This document shows positions 30,160 through 40,026 of a DNA stretch of 64,000 nucleotides, piece after piece (positions within the stretch are counted from its first letter, which is position 1; each line of letters opens with the position of its first letter). Below the pieces are notes generated by a model. That model made no database searches. It was not told the DNA's origin and worked only from the letters and a program-made list of their open reading frames with translations. The translations under genes and the position numbers were made by a program. The DNA lies in assembly GCF_026151205.1 (NCBI RefSeq), contig NC_087077.1:5146001-5210000 (forward strand), in the 5' to 3' direction. This DNA comes from Bolinopsis microptera (lineage: Eukaryota; Ctenophora; Tentaculata; Lobata; Bolinopsidae).

Positions 30160-31948
30160 GTTGATTTCATGAGATTAGTTTATTGAGTTTGACTTAGAAA
30201 AACAATCGGGGCAGGTCTTCTTTTATCAAGAAATTTGGACTAGGCGCACCTTTCTGACCCCTCCATGCGTATTCACTGTATTAAGTACGAAAGTTCGTTA
30301 TTTTTCGTGACCACCGCAGCTTTTAAATGTTGAATGAAGGGGTTCCTTGATAAAATATTTGCTCGTAAACTTGTATCATTTTTAATATGAATATGATAGA
30401 ATAAATGATTAATGAAATTATGTTTTGATCTGAACCTGCTGTATTCTAAATCTTCTTGTTACTGTCTTTCAAAATTTCAGATATTATGAAAATTGTCTTA
30501 GTACTTGAAATCGATTTTAACAGGCGCCAGAAGCATACACAATACACGTTCATGACTCGTGTTAGCCAATCGGATATAACTCAATCCGTGCCATAGATTT
30601 GGAAATTTGTTCGAGTGAAAAAGCGAACACTAAACTTATCAGTAAACAGTAAAATTCATCATATTATGTATTAAACGTCGCGGGAATTGCTTGATGGATC
30701 ATATTCATAATCATTTTCAAAACGAACCTTCACCCCATTTCTATTTTCTTTGTCATGTTTTTGATCAATTTTTTACCCACTTCCGTAGTCAATTTAATTC
30801 ATAGCTATTGTGCTAAAGTTAAACTAGCGTAATCACTAAGAAACCCCGCCCCCTTTCATGTCTCACTCTCAGTGGTTACCCAGAAAATATTACCGTCTGG
30901 TGGGCCTGCTTGTCTTTGTCATACGTTGTATGACCCGCCGTGCACGAGTGCGCGGCTCCCCCTGTATCGTAATCACTTATATTAGTGAAACTACCGTGGG
31001 GGTCACGACGTGACACAAGCTTGTCTCACGTCGTGACCCGCATCGTCATTTCATTTAGTCGTCATTTCAATTAAGCCAATCCCAAATCAGAGGACAGGAA
31101 TCTGTTAAAGGGTGATACTCGTAAAATATTTGTTCCACAAATTATACTATTAGTATTATACTTATAGACCATCGACGAGTCCAACTCGGCGCGTCTTGGT
31201 ATAGCATATAGACATAGTTCATATAATTATATTTATAACCCTACCAGCAACCAGGAATCTGCAGAGTTAAATGTTAAAGTTTCGAACTTTTATTCGGCCC
31301 AAAGTAAAACTTTTTGAGATAACTCAAAATCTTGATTCACGATGTCAATCCTTCGCAGCTCGGTGAGGCACAGTGGTGCATCTCGCCGATCTACCGAGAA
31401 GCATTATTTGATGCGCGCGCGACCCAGTAGTGCATCGCGCTACAACTCAAAATCTAGTATATTGTCCCAAATTTTACCGAAAATGTGAACGACCCTGGAT
31501 GATGATTAATCACTCTACACTCGACTGTCACGTGACTTTTTCTACTCGTTCTCTAGCTGGTCCTGAACGACTATTCGAAACCCTAACCCTCTAATCTGAT
31601 CCCAACCCTAACCCTAACCCAATCCTTAATAAAAGCATATGCTGAAACCCTAACCCTAATGAGAAATTGGACTAACTTCCTTATATGGTCATATCACGTG
31701 ATCGAGACCAGTTTTTCGCCAATATCTCGTCAGGGGAGCATTTTAACCCTATGTCATAGGGGGTGATTCGGAATCAGTGTCCGAAAATACATCGATTGAA
31801 GTTGGTTTCAACTGTCGGGGGCCCTTTTAGAACAATCTCGAAGATCGACTGTAGAGTGATTTAGCACGCTCGCTTATTACTTGCTTATTTGCTCTATCCA
31901 GAGCCCTTGCGCTTGCAGTAGCGCGCGCCCGCCTCACGGCGCGCCCGA
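30160..31948. other. Intergenic region with dispersed repeat copies
   Basis: No supported genes. Segments at 30918-31020, 31118-31200 and 31340-31450 match segments at 43205-43300, 43645-43760 and 44055-44150 (see the repeat family entry). A telomere-like tract lies at 31578-31662. A GC-rich patch (GCGCGCGCCC, 31921-31948) precedes the 98-bp tandem repeat. Confidence 0.55.
31578..31662. repeat. Interstitial telomere-like CCCTAA repeats
   Basis: Eight or so copies of CCCTAA or close variants (AACCCTAACCCT, CCCAACCCTAACCCTAACCC, AAACCCTAACCCTAATG) in two clusters. This is the metazoan TTAGGG repeat in its C-rich orientation. It is degenerate, so it is not an active chromosome end. Confidence 0.7.
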
Positions 31949-32343
31949 GGTTCCAATTAGAATTAGACCTCTCCATGGAAACACAGTATTCCAGTATATT
32001 TATTTCTAGTTCCTGGCATCCAATAATTTAATTTCATTCCCCTTGATGGTTCCAATTAGAATGAGACCTCTCCATGGAAACACAGTATTCCAGTATATTT
32101 ATTTCTAGTTCCTGGCATCCAATAATTTAATTTCATTCCCCTTGATGGTTCCAATTAGAATGAGACCTCTCCATGGAAACACAGTATTCCAGTATATTTA
32201 TTTCTAGTTCCTGGCATCCAATATTTAATTTCATTCCCCTTGATGGTTCCAATTAGAATTAGACCTCTCCATGGAAACACAGTATTCCAGTATATTTATT
32301 TCTAGTTCCTGGCATCCAATATTTAATTTCATTCCCCTTGATG
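31949..32343. repeat. About 98-bp tandem repeat, four copies
   Basis: The word GGTTCCAATTAGAAT begins copies at 31949, 32048, 32147 and 32244, with a truncated fifth start at 32343. Copies are almost identical (TGAGACC versus TTAGACC and a two-base deletion are the main changes). Confidence 0.92.
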
Positions 32344-32359
32344 GTTCCAATTGATTGGC

Positions 32360-32762
32360 CGACATCTGTCCGACAGCGACATCTGTCCGAATCAGAAAAT
32401 AGGTTATTTGGACAATAGTTTATGTTGGATCCTACCGTACGATTTTCTTGAAACTTTTCATAAAGTATAGTGGTTATATGACGAATAATCTGTGTAAGTT
32501 TGAGCGAGTTTCTATGTGCCAAATTTAAGATATTACCTTAAACACTAAAAATATATCCAATTCGGTGGTTTTCAGTGGTTCCAAAGCATATATCTGGAGA
32601 TCCAACGATACGATTTTCTTGAAACTTTCTAGATAGTAAGATAGCTTTAAGACAAATAATTTTTGCAAGTTTGATTAAATTTCTATGTGCCAAATTTGAG
32701 ATATCACTTCAAACACACGAAAATAGTGTTGTCGGACAGATGTCGCTGTCGGACAGATGTCG
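32360..32762. mobile_element. MITE-like element with 31-bp perfect inverted ends
   Basis: The left end starts CGACATCTGTCCGACAGCGA at 32360. Positions 32732-32762 are its exact reverse complement over 31 bp. Each end is itself a doubled ACATCTGTCCGA word. The interior holds two diverged copies about 171 bp apart (CGATTTTCTTGAAACTTT near 32440 and 32611, each followed by TTTCTATGTGCCAAATTT). I see no ORF and no clear target duplication. Confidence 0.8.
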
Positions 32763-33401
32763 TGTTACCAAACTGATTTATTGTTGTTTAATTTTGAATC
32801 TATTGAAATTATTATATTAACTGAATTACATTGTATAGACTGCATAGCAAAAGTTTGGAGCTTTGTCTGCTGAAAGTCAGTTTTGAAACAATTGAATGAA
32901 AGGAGAGCTACTGACTGATATCATAAGCTACAGTAGGGAACTTAGTGGTAAGTCTTTGTCAAGTTATACAATTAAAATATTGTAACAAGTTTAGTTAGGA
33001 AGATTGTTTGTGATTGATATCATCGATTTTCACCTTTTAAGAGTCTAAATTGCAGGAACTTGAACTCGATAGAATGATGACGTGGTGACCATTATATCTG
33101 ATATTATAACAAACTTGAAAAGTTACATGCTTTTTACGTAAATGTATGAACCAAAAGTGTTGCTTTTATTGGTGTTTCTTAAAACTTTAACTATCACGAT
33201 CGAATTATAGACTTTAATTGAAGCTAATGGGACACATCTGACCGCAGATTAAACGTTTAGCCGGTGTAGTAGAGACGAAATCCATACCTCAGAGGGTGCC
33301 AGCTAAACCAGTTGTAAGTGGTTCACAATCATTAAAATTGTTATTGTTAAAAGTGCAACGACCTGAGCCTTTGCGCCGTGACATGGACGGTAACACAACT
33401 C

Positions 33402-34500
33402 GTGTCCGACAGCGAGATCTGTCCGAATCAGGGTACCAGAAAAAAACGGCATCTGTCCGAAATCATCATCTGATTTCAACACATTTCCAATTAGAGACAT
33501 GATCTGAACTCATGAACTGTTACTCGCTAATTTGTATACGTAACATTTCCAATTTGAGATATGATCTACCCAATGCTCCGCGTCCGCCATATAATATATG
33601 ATCTGCGTTCTTAGCAGTACCCCAAAGGAAAGATCGTCGAGTATTTTCGTCCCATCCAGAGTCCCAGAGCAGCATTGTTTCGTTGTCGGTAGAGAGCATA
33701 TAGTTTGCAGGAATGGGGAGCGTTTCCAGATTAGAAAGGTTTCCAGATTAGAAGGGTTTCTCGGGTTAGAAAGGTGTCTGTTTGCTGCTTTTCTGCTTCT
33801 CTGTACCATTCTGTTGAGGGGTGATAGCTGGCAGCTCTAGATTCGTAACCCGATCCACCAACTGATTCAGATAAGAGTTATTTCGTCGGTCGATCTCCAC
33901 CAGAAGCTTTTCTTTTCAAGTTCTGTTTGCTGACGTGGACGGTCGTTTCAGCATGGTGGGCAGGGTGAGTGCGGTCAGGAGTAGGAGTGATCAGTTGTTT
34001 CTCCACGGTAGAATCGTGCTCTGCAACCCTTTCGGAAATCCGAATATTTCCAGTGGGTGGTATCGTCTCTTTATTTGTCGAAGACGTATCGGAAGCCATT
34101 CAGGACAGGGTTCTCCGGGCCGAGCCTTGTTTGCGTCCAGGGATAAACTGAAGATTGGTTGCAATTGTGGATTGCGATAACTGATCTACATACCGCTGTC
34201 TTATATGTACTCATGTCCTGTGATGTGATCGACAGCTTGTAAGTTTACGGCTAGGACGATCTGACGTTCCTGTTCTCAACTAGTCAATCATATATCGAGG
34301 ATTATATTTCAATGGATCACATCAGCATTAGAACAATGGGAGCAACGTCACGAGATTACCCGTGAGCTTGTGAAATACGAATGTGAACTGAAATTACAAT
34401 ATGATCCGAAATTCGGACAGATGTCGCCAAAAACGACTCCTGTCCGACAGCCACATCTGTCCGAAATCCCTAATTCGGCTGTCGGACAGATGTCGCCCAA
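33402..34500. repeat. Further copies of the ACATCTGTCCGA end motif
   Basis: Copies in both orientations lie at 33402-33458 (GTCCGACAGCGAGATCTGTC and GGCATCTGTCCGAA) and 34410-34495 (TTCGGACAGATGTCGCC, CTGTCCGACAGCCACATCTG, CTGTCGGACAGATGTCGCC). They suggest further members of the 32360 family, possibly bounding a larger element between them. Confidence 0.55.
33730..34099 (-). other. Unrecognised minus-strand coding-like stretch between MITE-end motifs
   Basis: One frame gives a 73-codon ORF (34099-33878) starting MASDTSSTNKE and ending KRKASGG. A neighbouring frame then stays open from about 33905 to about 33775 with KLLVEIDRRNNSYLNQLVDR and ENGTEK-like text, as if a frameshift split one charged helical protein. 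I do not recognise a family. It may be cargo of a DNA transposon bounded by the end motifs. Confidence 0.25.
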
Positions 34501-34569
34501 TCGACATGGACACGGTTGGACACCACCTATACCATTATTTGGTAGATCAACTTAATAGATTTACATGGT

Positions 34570-34669
34570 TTTGACTTACATCTCAAAACTTATTTAATTT
34601 AACTGTTACTATACCTGCCGGCAGGTATTGTAACAGTTAAATTAAATAAGTTTTGAGATGTAAGTCAAA
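34570..34669. repeat. 100-bp near-perfect palindrome
   Basis: Arms 34570-34619 and 34620-34669 pair base for base around the centre TGCCGGCA, with one mismatch (34610/34629). The arm reads TTTTGACTTACATCTCAAAA and continues through AATTTAACTGTTAC to the centre. RNA or single-stranded DNA from it would form a 50-bp hairpin with no loop. Confidence 0.93.
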
Positions 34670-35363
34670 CAGTATTTCCCAGGAACAATATTTCATCACA
34701 AATGAACAAATTGCTCCAAGATACATACAGTTCGAGCTCATATGATTTTCTTCCTGTAAGTATATCTTGTCAAATGTCAAAGAATCGATGTAACATAGTA
34801 TGTTGTTACACGCTTCATAACTTATCGCAGCATGCAATGTGTACTATCCTACATTCGTTTTCATTTGGTATATACATTCATTGAAATAACTATTGTTTTT
34901 CAGCCAAAGAGTAGTCGAAGATTGAGAGCATACCTGCTATCAAGAAACCTGTTATCAAGAAGCCTGATATCAAAAAACCTGATATCAAGACATGCAGCAC
35001 TGTCAAATCGGTTAGTACAAGTGTAAAAACTGTTCGTGAACACGTGTCGCCCATCGGGATACTTGGATATTGCCGATTTTATGTGTGATCTCGAGTTACA
35101 TATGTCGTCACTCGTCATGCTCAAATCCATCTAAATAACTTGTTTCCAGGCTTGATAATCAGCTGTTACCCGGGTGAAAGTTCAGTTTATCTTCTATCAA
35201 CGTTTATTGATCTCACAAATGCTTGATGTTTGAATTGCAGTGTCGTTTAACACTAACAGTACTTAAATCACCAGTATGTAAAGTCAAATCACTAGTATGA
35301 AGGCATATCATAGTAGTACATTTTACTGATTTAAATCGAAACCGTCAGATCTTAACGTTCAAA

Positions 35364-35519
35364 ATGTACGATAAAAACTTGACCAAGCCGAGTTTTACCG
35401 AGGTTTTGCAAACATGCGATGGAAAACAAACGCATTCCACTGAGTGGAATCCACTCATGTGTAAGACGGAACCAGTCAAATCCCTGTCAAAACTTCGAGC
35501 AAATCTACACACACTGTAA
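35364..35519 (+). other. Small unrecognised ORF upstream of the transposase relic
   Basis: ATG to TAA, 51 codons, starting MYDKNLTKPSFTEVLQTCDG. It has balanced composition and lies about 260 bp upstream of transposase-like coding fragments in the same direction. It may be a broken exon of that element. No family is recognised. Confidence 0.25.
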
Positions 35520-35769
35520 CCAGCCAGGGGAGGTGGTTACAGAAGGAGGCAGTGACGACTGTTGACATACATTTTTATTTCTGTTTCACCTGTCAGACTT
35601 CATATCGATACACCGTTGTCTCGGAAGGGGTGTTCACGGTTCAATAACAACGACCTTACAATTGTAGACTGTCAGCTTCTGGAAACCATCTTCACCAGAC
35701 TGACATTGTTTGGACACCCCATATCCGAGACAGTCGATCTTTCCGAAAGGAGTCCGACAGTCCCCACCT

Positions 35770-36780
35770 TACCAACAACACCCTAGGGGATCCCTTCCTA
35801 CTCTATATGGGCATGAAGGAGACACCTCTAGACTTCCAGTCCTGTAGAGAGTGTGGGAGGCATTCCCCTGTCATCCTCTTTGATGTGAAAGCAATAGATA
35901 AAGGCTCTGACGGCAAACCTGATGTCTACCCCATACAATTTGATGACTTGTGGAACATCGATCGTCAAGCAGAAAACCGGATCTAACGTCATCAACGGTA
36001 TGCTTGACATGATTAAATTAATCAAGAAGGGGACACTGAGATAACGGGTGGAGAGGATAATAGAACACAACACAGATCACTATTCGTTCACTAAAAAGTT
36101 TGTACAGATTGCTGGGAAGAGTGGTGGACTTCTCACAGTCATGTGTCCACATGGAATATGTGTAGGGTTTAAGGTCCTCTGCCTGCATGAAGGGGCATCG
36201 GATTACGTTCAGTTCCTTAGATCATGGCAGCATATTCCGTCAATATCTGTTGTGGTCTTTAATTCCCAAGTGGCCAGACATGCCGAGAAGCAGTTCCCTG
36301 GTATGCTGCCACCATACGGAGGAAAGCTGGCAGACTCTTCAAAACCGGAGATCCCGCAATTCATCAAATTCGGCGGCGTTATAAACTTCGATGAGCTGTT
36401 GAACCACAAAGTTCAATCTGTGAAATCCAACCCTAGAGACCATCCTGTAACCAAGTGAAGCCACAAGTTACCATATTTATGTCCATAATCAAAGATAGAG
36501 ATTCGGCGGAAAGACAGTGCAGGCTGAGCGCCGCCCAGTAAGCCATAAGTACATCTTATTTGACAGATTTCATTCGAGGTGAATTTAAAAAATCCATAAG
36601 ATATATTTCATCGCTTGAATATTTGTGCACAGCTGCTACGGAATAGAATAAACACATCAATTTGTGAGCAAAATCACAAGGAGCTTAATAGGTACAGATA
36701 TTCATTATATAACATGTCGGGGATGAACTTACTGCTGTCGGTTACATTCATACATCTTATGAGAAACGGCTGCACGAATT
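35770..36780 (+). pseudogene. Decayed transposase (KDZ/HMGXB3-like)
   Basis: Several frames carry pieces of one protein in order. First comes CRECGRHSPVILFDVKAID near 35845-35905. Then comes the 136-codon ORF 36048-36458 with SGGLLTVMCPHGICVGFK, EGASDYVQFLRSW and the RHAEKQFPG region. Then comes NTSICEQNHKELNRYRYSLY to IHLMRN near 36650-36770. The C-HG core, the E-x3-D stretch, a strand ending with a (here changed) Asp, and a late EQ-N helix resemble KDZ-type transposases and the transposon-derived half of HMGXB3. There are at least two frame breaks and intervening stops, so it is dead. An RTE-like LINE begins right after it. The family call is from memory of motif patterns and is tentative. 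Confidence 0.4.
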
Positions 36781-38283
36781 CCAGGCCCCCCTATTATTAG
36801 GGGTCAGATCATACTTACTTACTTGATACTTGATAAGGTCTCCTCGATCATTCGAGTGGCCTGCACCAAGGAATTGCCGCTTATGTCGTATCATCTCTCT
36901 CCAGTGCTTGCGATTTCCTGCCAACTCTCGGACCTTATCAAATACAATGTCTGGATCTCCTGTAAATGTCACTGCGTCTTCCAGGACACAGGTTCGCCAA
37001 TTCTTTCTTGGCCGCCCACGTGATCTTCGGCCGTGAGCAGGTGTCCAGTCAAGTAGATACTTTGGTAGCCTGGTGTCCGGCATTCTAGAAACATGTCCAA
37101 ACCAGCGAAGACGGTTGGCACTGATGTTGGTTATAACCGGGTTTATTCTTGCCCGCTCCAACACTTGAACATTGCTCATCCGGTGGAACCATTTAATTCG
37201 AAGGATTCTCCACAAACAGTTTTGATGGAAAACTTCGAAGCGATGTAGTTGCTTTGAAGTAGTGTTCCAGACTTCGCTTCCATAAAGTAATATTGTTAGA
37301 ACCGCTGCAACATATATCCGTATTTTGGTGTTAGTTTGGATATTGCGATTCTTCCAAATATTACCGAGCTGATTGAATGCTCCTGAGGCTTTCTGGATCC
37401 GTGCAGACAAGTCCCGGTCAATAGTCCCATCACTTGATATAATCGACCCAAGGTAAGTGAAGTTGCCGACTTGCTGGATAGCCGTGTCTCCCACTGTAAT
37501 GTCCACCGTTGATGCTTCAGTATACGGCCTCTGTGATGTATTCTTGCCGATGGCCATAACCTCTGTTTTCTTCGCATTGATTCTGAGGCCAGCCTGAGCC
37601 GCATACTTGCATAAAAGATCAGTCGTCTCCTGGAGACCGTCCTTGGTGTTGTCCATGATAGCCAAATCATCTGCATAGTCAGTATCCAAGACGACTGTAT
37701 CCTGACCAAAGCTGGTGGTAGCTCTCTGCAGCACTGCCCCGTGTGACAACACTTTGTTATTCTCAGCCCGCTGCGCAGGCAGGTTGATGCAAACATTAAA
37801 GATAGGTGGACCCTGAATATCCCCCTGCCCAGAACCAGATGTAACGTCAAACCAATCTGAGAGCTCACCATTATGTCTGACAGAGCTGACGGTGCCGCAA
37901 AAGAATGCTTGCATTATGCGAATGTATTTACAAGGCAAGCCATAATGACTGAAAGCTTTCCAGATAAACTCCCGATTAAGTGAATCGAATGCAGCTTTAA
38001 AGTCAACAAAATTTAAGTACAGGGGGAGGTTAAACTCAATGCTGTTGTGAATAATAGTACGGAGCGAATAAATCTGATCAATGCAAGACCTTTTTTTCCT
38101 GAACCCGCACTGATTCTCTCGGAGCAGTTCTTCAAGCCCCGCATTCATCCGTCGCAACACTATTATCTGATAGAGTTTTGATGCCGTGGAGCGTAGGGTT
38201 ATGCCCCTGTTGTTCGAGCAGAATGATGTATCACCCTTTTTCGGGACAATAACAATGATACCATTAACCCAATCCTCTGGCAC
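36757..38283 (-). CDS. RTE-like LINE reverse transcriptase and C-terminal domain
   Basis: 508 codons. The RT has GIIVIVPKKGD, NNRGITLRSTASKL, LRENQCGFRKKRSC, NFVDFKAAFDSLNRE, SGSGQGDIQGPPIFN and the catalytic DTDYADDLAIM. The C-terminal region has TILLYGSEVWN, RLRWFGHVSRMPD and GRRSRGRPRKNWRTCV. The last residues, after about 36830, read through the AAGT tail into flanking DNA, so the natural stop has been lost or lay at the tail. It copies element RNA into DNA at the target site. Confidence 0.88.
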   Translation of the reverse strand: MPEDWVNGIIVIVPKKGDTSFCSNNRGITLRSTASKLYQIIVLRRMNAGLEELLRENQCGFRKKRSCIDQIYSLRTIIHNSIEFNLPLYLNFVDFKAAFDSLNREFIWKAFSHYGLPCKYIRIMQAFFCGTVSSVRHNGELSDWFDVTSGSGQGDIQGPPIFNVCINLPAQRAENNKVLSHGAVLQRATTSFGQDTVVLDTDYADDLAIMDNTKDGLQETTDLLCKYAAQAGLRINAKKTEVMAIGKNTSQRPYTEASTVDITVGDTAIQQVGNFTYLGSIISSDGTIDRDLSARIQKASGAFNQLGNIWKNRNIQTNTKIRIYVAAVLTILLYGSEVWNTTSKQLHRFEVFHQNCLWRILRIKWFHRMSNVQVLERARINPVITNISANRLRWFGHVSRMPDTRLPKYLLDWTPAHGRRSRGRPRKNWRTCVLEDAVTFTGDPDIVFDKVRELAGNRKHWREMIRHKRQFLGAGHSNDRGDLIKYQVSKYDLTPNNRGAWNSCSRFS

Positions 38284-38885
38284 ATTCTCCGTCTCCCAAA
38301 CACGTGCAAACAGTTTCTCAAGCCTGTCTAAACACTAAAAGACCAGGAGCCCCATACTTCAGCTGTTCGTTGGAAATTTCATCAATTCCAGAGCTGTTGT
38401 GATTCTTCAGACTCTTTAAAGCCTCAGAGATCTCTGTTCTGCTAGGGGGTAAATCACTATCACTCAGATACGGAAAACATGGTGCGACCTCTAGACTGTC
38501 TAGGTCTGAAAGGTCCACGTCTCCTATCTGCGGGTTTAGTAGTTCAGCGAAGTGCTCACCCCATCGTTTTCGTTGAGCAGCGGGGTCAGAAATCAACTTC
38601 TCGGTTTTATCTCTGACAGCAGTTGACTTCCGACTCTTCTTGCCTGACAAGGACTTGATCATCTGCCAGACCTCCCTCTGCTGACCGTGTGAAGAAGCTG
38701 TTTCCAGATCGGCTGCAACCCGTAAAGCCCAGTTCTCATCGTCCTTCTTGCAGCTCTTCTTAACACGCTTATTAGCAAGAGAATACTCAGATCTATAATT
38801 GAATCCATCACATGGGCATTTCTGCTTGACCTTACTCCGCTCCGAGATGAGATCCTTTGTCTCTTGTGACAAGTGCTGCTTGTCA
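36795..38885 (-). mobile_element. 5'-truncated RTE-like LINE
   Basis: On the minus strand, coding sequence runs from about 38885 to about 36820 and ends in a short AAGTAAGTAAGT tail. The 5' end lacks the endonuclease. It contains a linker/N-terminal RT region (38872-38318) and the main RT with C-terminal domain (38283-36820), separated by a one-base frameshift near 38325. The AAGT tail and the GRPRKNW-type C-terminus suit RTE-like elements. The copy is inserted within the older transposon relics. Confidence 0.85.
38318..38885 (-). pseudogene. RTE-like LINE linker region, frameshifted from the RT
   Basis: A 184-codon ORF preceded by a few more in-frame codons (SDKQHLSQETKDL). It has KSLSGKKSRK, RKRWGEHFAELLN and EALKSLKNHNSSGIDEISNE, the usual region before RT motif 1. 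The frame breaks at about 38325; the next frame continues LEKLFARVWETENVPEDW into the RT ORF. Confidence 0.8.
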
Positions 38886-38899
38886 GATCAATATATGAC

Positions 38900-39632
38900 G
38901 TATAATTAGTGATGTGCCGTATAATTAGTGATGTGATCCACCAGCTACGATTTACAGAACATGTGAACTCTACCCTATATCTAGCCCAGTTTTACCCCTT
39001 AGTTTTGATTTAAATTAACAAGTACACACACAATACTAAAAGAACAGATATCGTGGAGTTGGGTATGGTAATTCCTTCGCCTCTTAGCGGGTGTCTTGCC
39101 AACACTCAACCTGTCGATGTGAAAGTCGGTAATGACTTGCTGATCTTTGATAGCTCGCACATACTCTTGAACAGAGGGCTTTGGGCGATGCACTCGGGAT
39201 TTAAATCCTCTGTGAAAGCCAGGCAGACTTGAGGGCTGAATCCTTTACTTGTCCTTCTTCCGGGAGTAGATGTATCCATCAGAGTCGAGTAGCTGTTGAC
39301 ATCCTGTCCGACCAGAGATGAATTTGGAGAAGGTAGACATGTTGATAGAATGCGATACTATTGTCTATCATCTTCCAGTATATAATATACCTAAGAACAC
39401 TTGATCGGCTCACTCCCGTTGCATGCCTTTGGCACGTACGTCTCACATACCTAGATACAAGAACCCCTCTTTAGCAAGAGCTCCTGTCCCTTATGTGATA
39501 TAGTTATACGAGTCGAGCGGTCAAATCTTAAAGATCATGTTTACTTCTTAATGCACAGCTATGATGTACATGTGAACTCTACCATTTCTAGGTTAGTTAA
39601 ATTCTACTGATGGATCACATTACTAATTATAC
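38900..39632. repeat. Inverted repeat pair of 22 bp flanking a 670-bp segment
   Basis: GTATAATTAGTGATGTG occurs twice in tandem at 38900-38916 and 38919-38935. The second copy, extended to 22 bp (38919-38940), is matched in reverse complement at 39611-39632 with one mismatch. The inside contains the ORF at 38999-39193. This looks like the ends of a small or decayed DNA transposon. Confidence 0.65.
38999..39193 (-). pseudogene. Possible MULE-type transposase C-terminal scrap
   Basis: 64-codon ORF with KPSVQEYVRAIKDQQVITDF and RLSVGKTPAKRRRNYHTQLH. The pattern of a helix after HP/KP, Q-x-x-T-x-x-x-I, then a K/R-R-R-x-Y motif resembles the C-terminal part of FLYWCH/MULE transposases. It is too short to be sure. 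Confidence 0.3.
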
Positions 39633-39753
39633 GTCTCTAATTAGTGACATGATCTGATCTCCCTGGGCCCCCTAGTAATGAGGGGGCTGGAAGTCGGCCT
39701 CTCGACCAGTCAGTGAGTGGAATAGGGAGTGAAGCCTGTTACCATTCCTCCAC

Positions 39754-40026
39754 TCTTTAGAGTTTAGGAAAATAGAGCCAGCAACGAAGATTGATAATCG
39801 CCTGCTAGTTCCTGTAGCAACTAAATCGCCTGAGGATGGTGACCGGATTTTCGTCTGTTCAAGAGAAGAACATCCAACAGCAAGGAATGTGAAATATATC
39901 AATGCCATGCCGTGCCAACAGCAGACGGATAACTTCTCGTGTGGACCTCTATGCTTTGGGTTTCTCTGGGCATTTAGTGGTGGAAACGACCCCCAACAGA
40001 TTCTGGTTCAACTCTACGGATATTAG
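39754..40026 (+). pseudogene. Ulp1-like (C48) peptidase relic
   Basis: One plus-strand frame reads without stops from about 39754 to 40026. It shows VKYINAMPCQQQTDNFSCGP followed by LCFGFLWAFSGGNDP. The Gln of CQQQTD and the Cys of SCGP correspond to the oxyanion Gln and catalytic Cys of Ulp1-type cysteine peptidases. The His and Asp part upstream is not recognisable and the frame ends before the usual C-terminal helix. Such domains are often carried by large DNA transposons, which fits the transposase relics around it. Confidence 0.5.

Noticed and set aside
33296-33502. Pair of overlapping ORFs on both strands
   Set aside because: They include the ACATCTGTCCGA repeat words and show no recognisable protein features.
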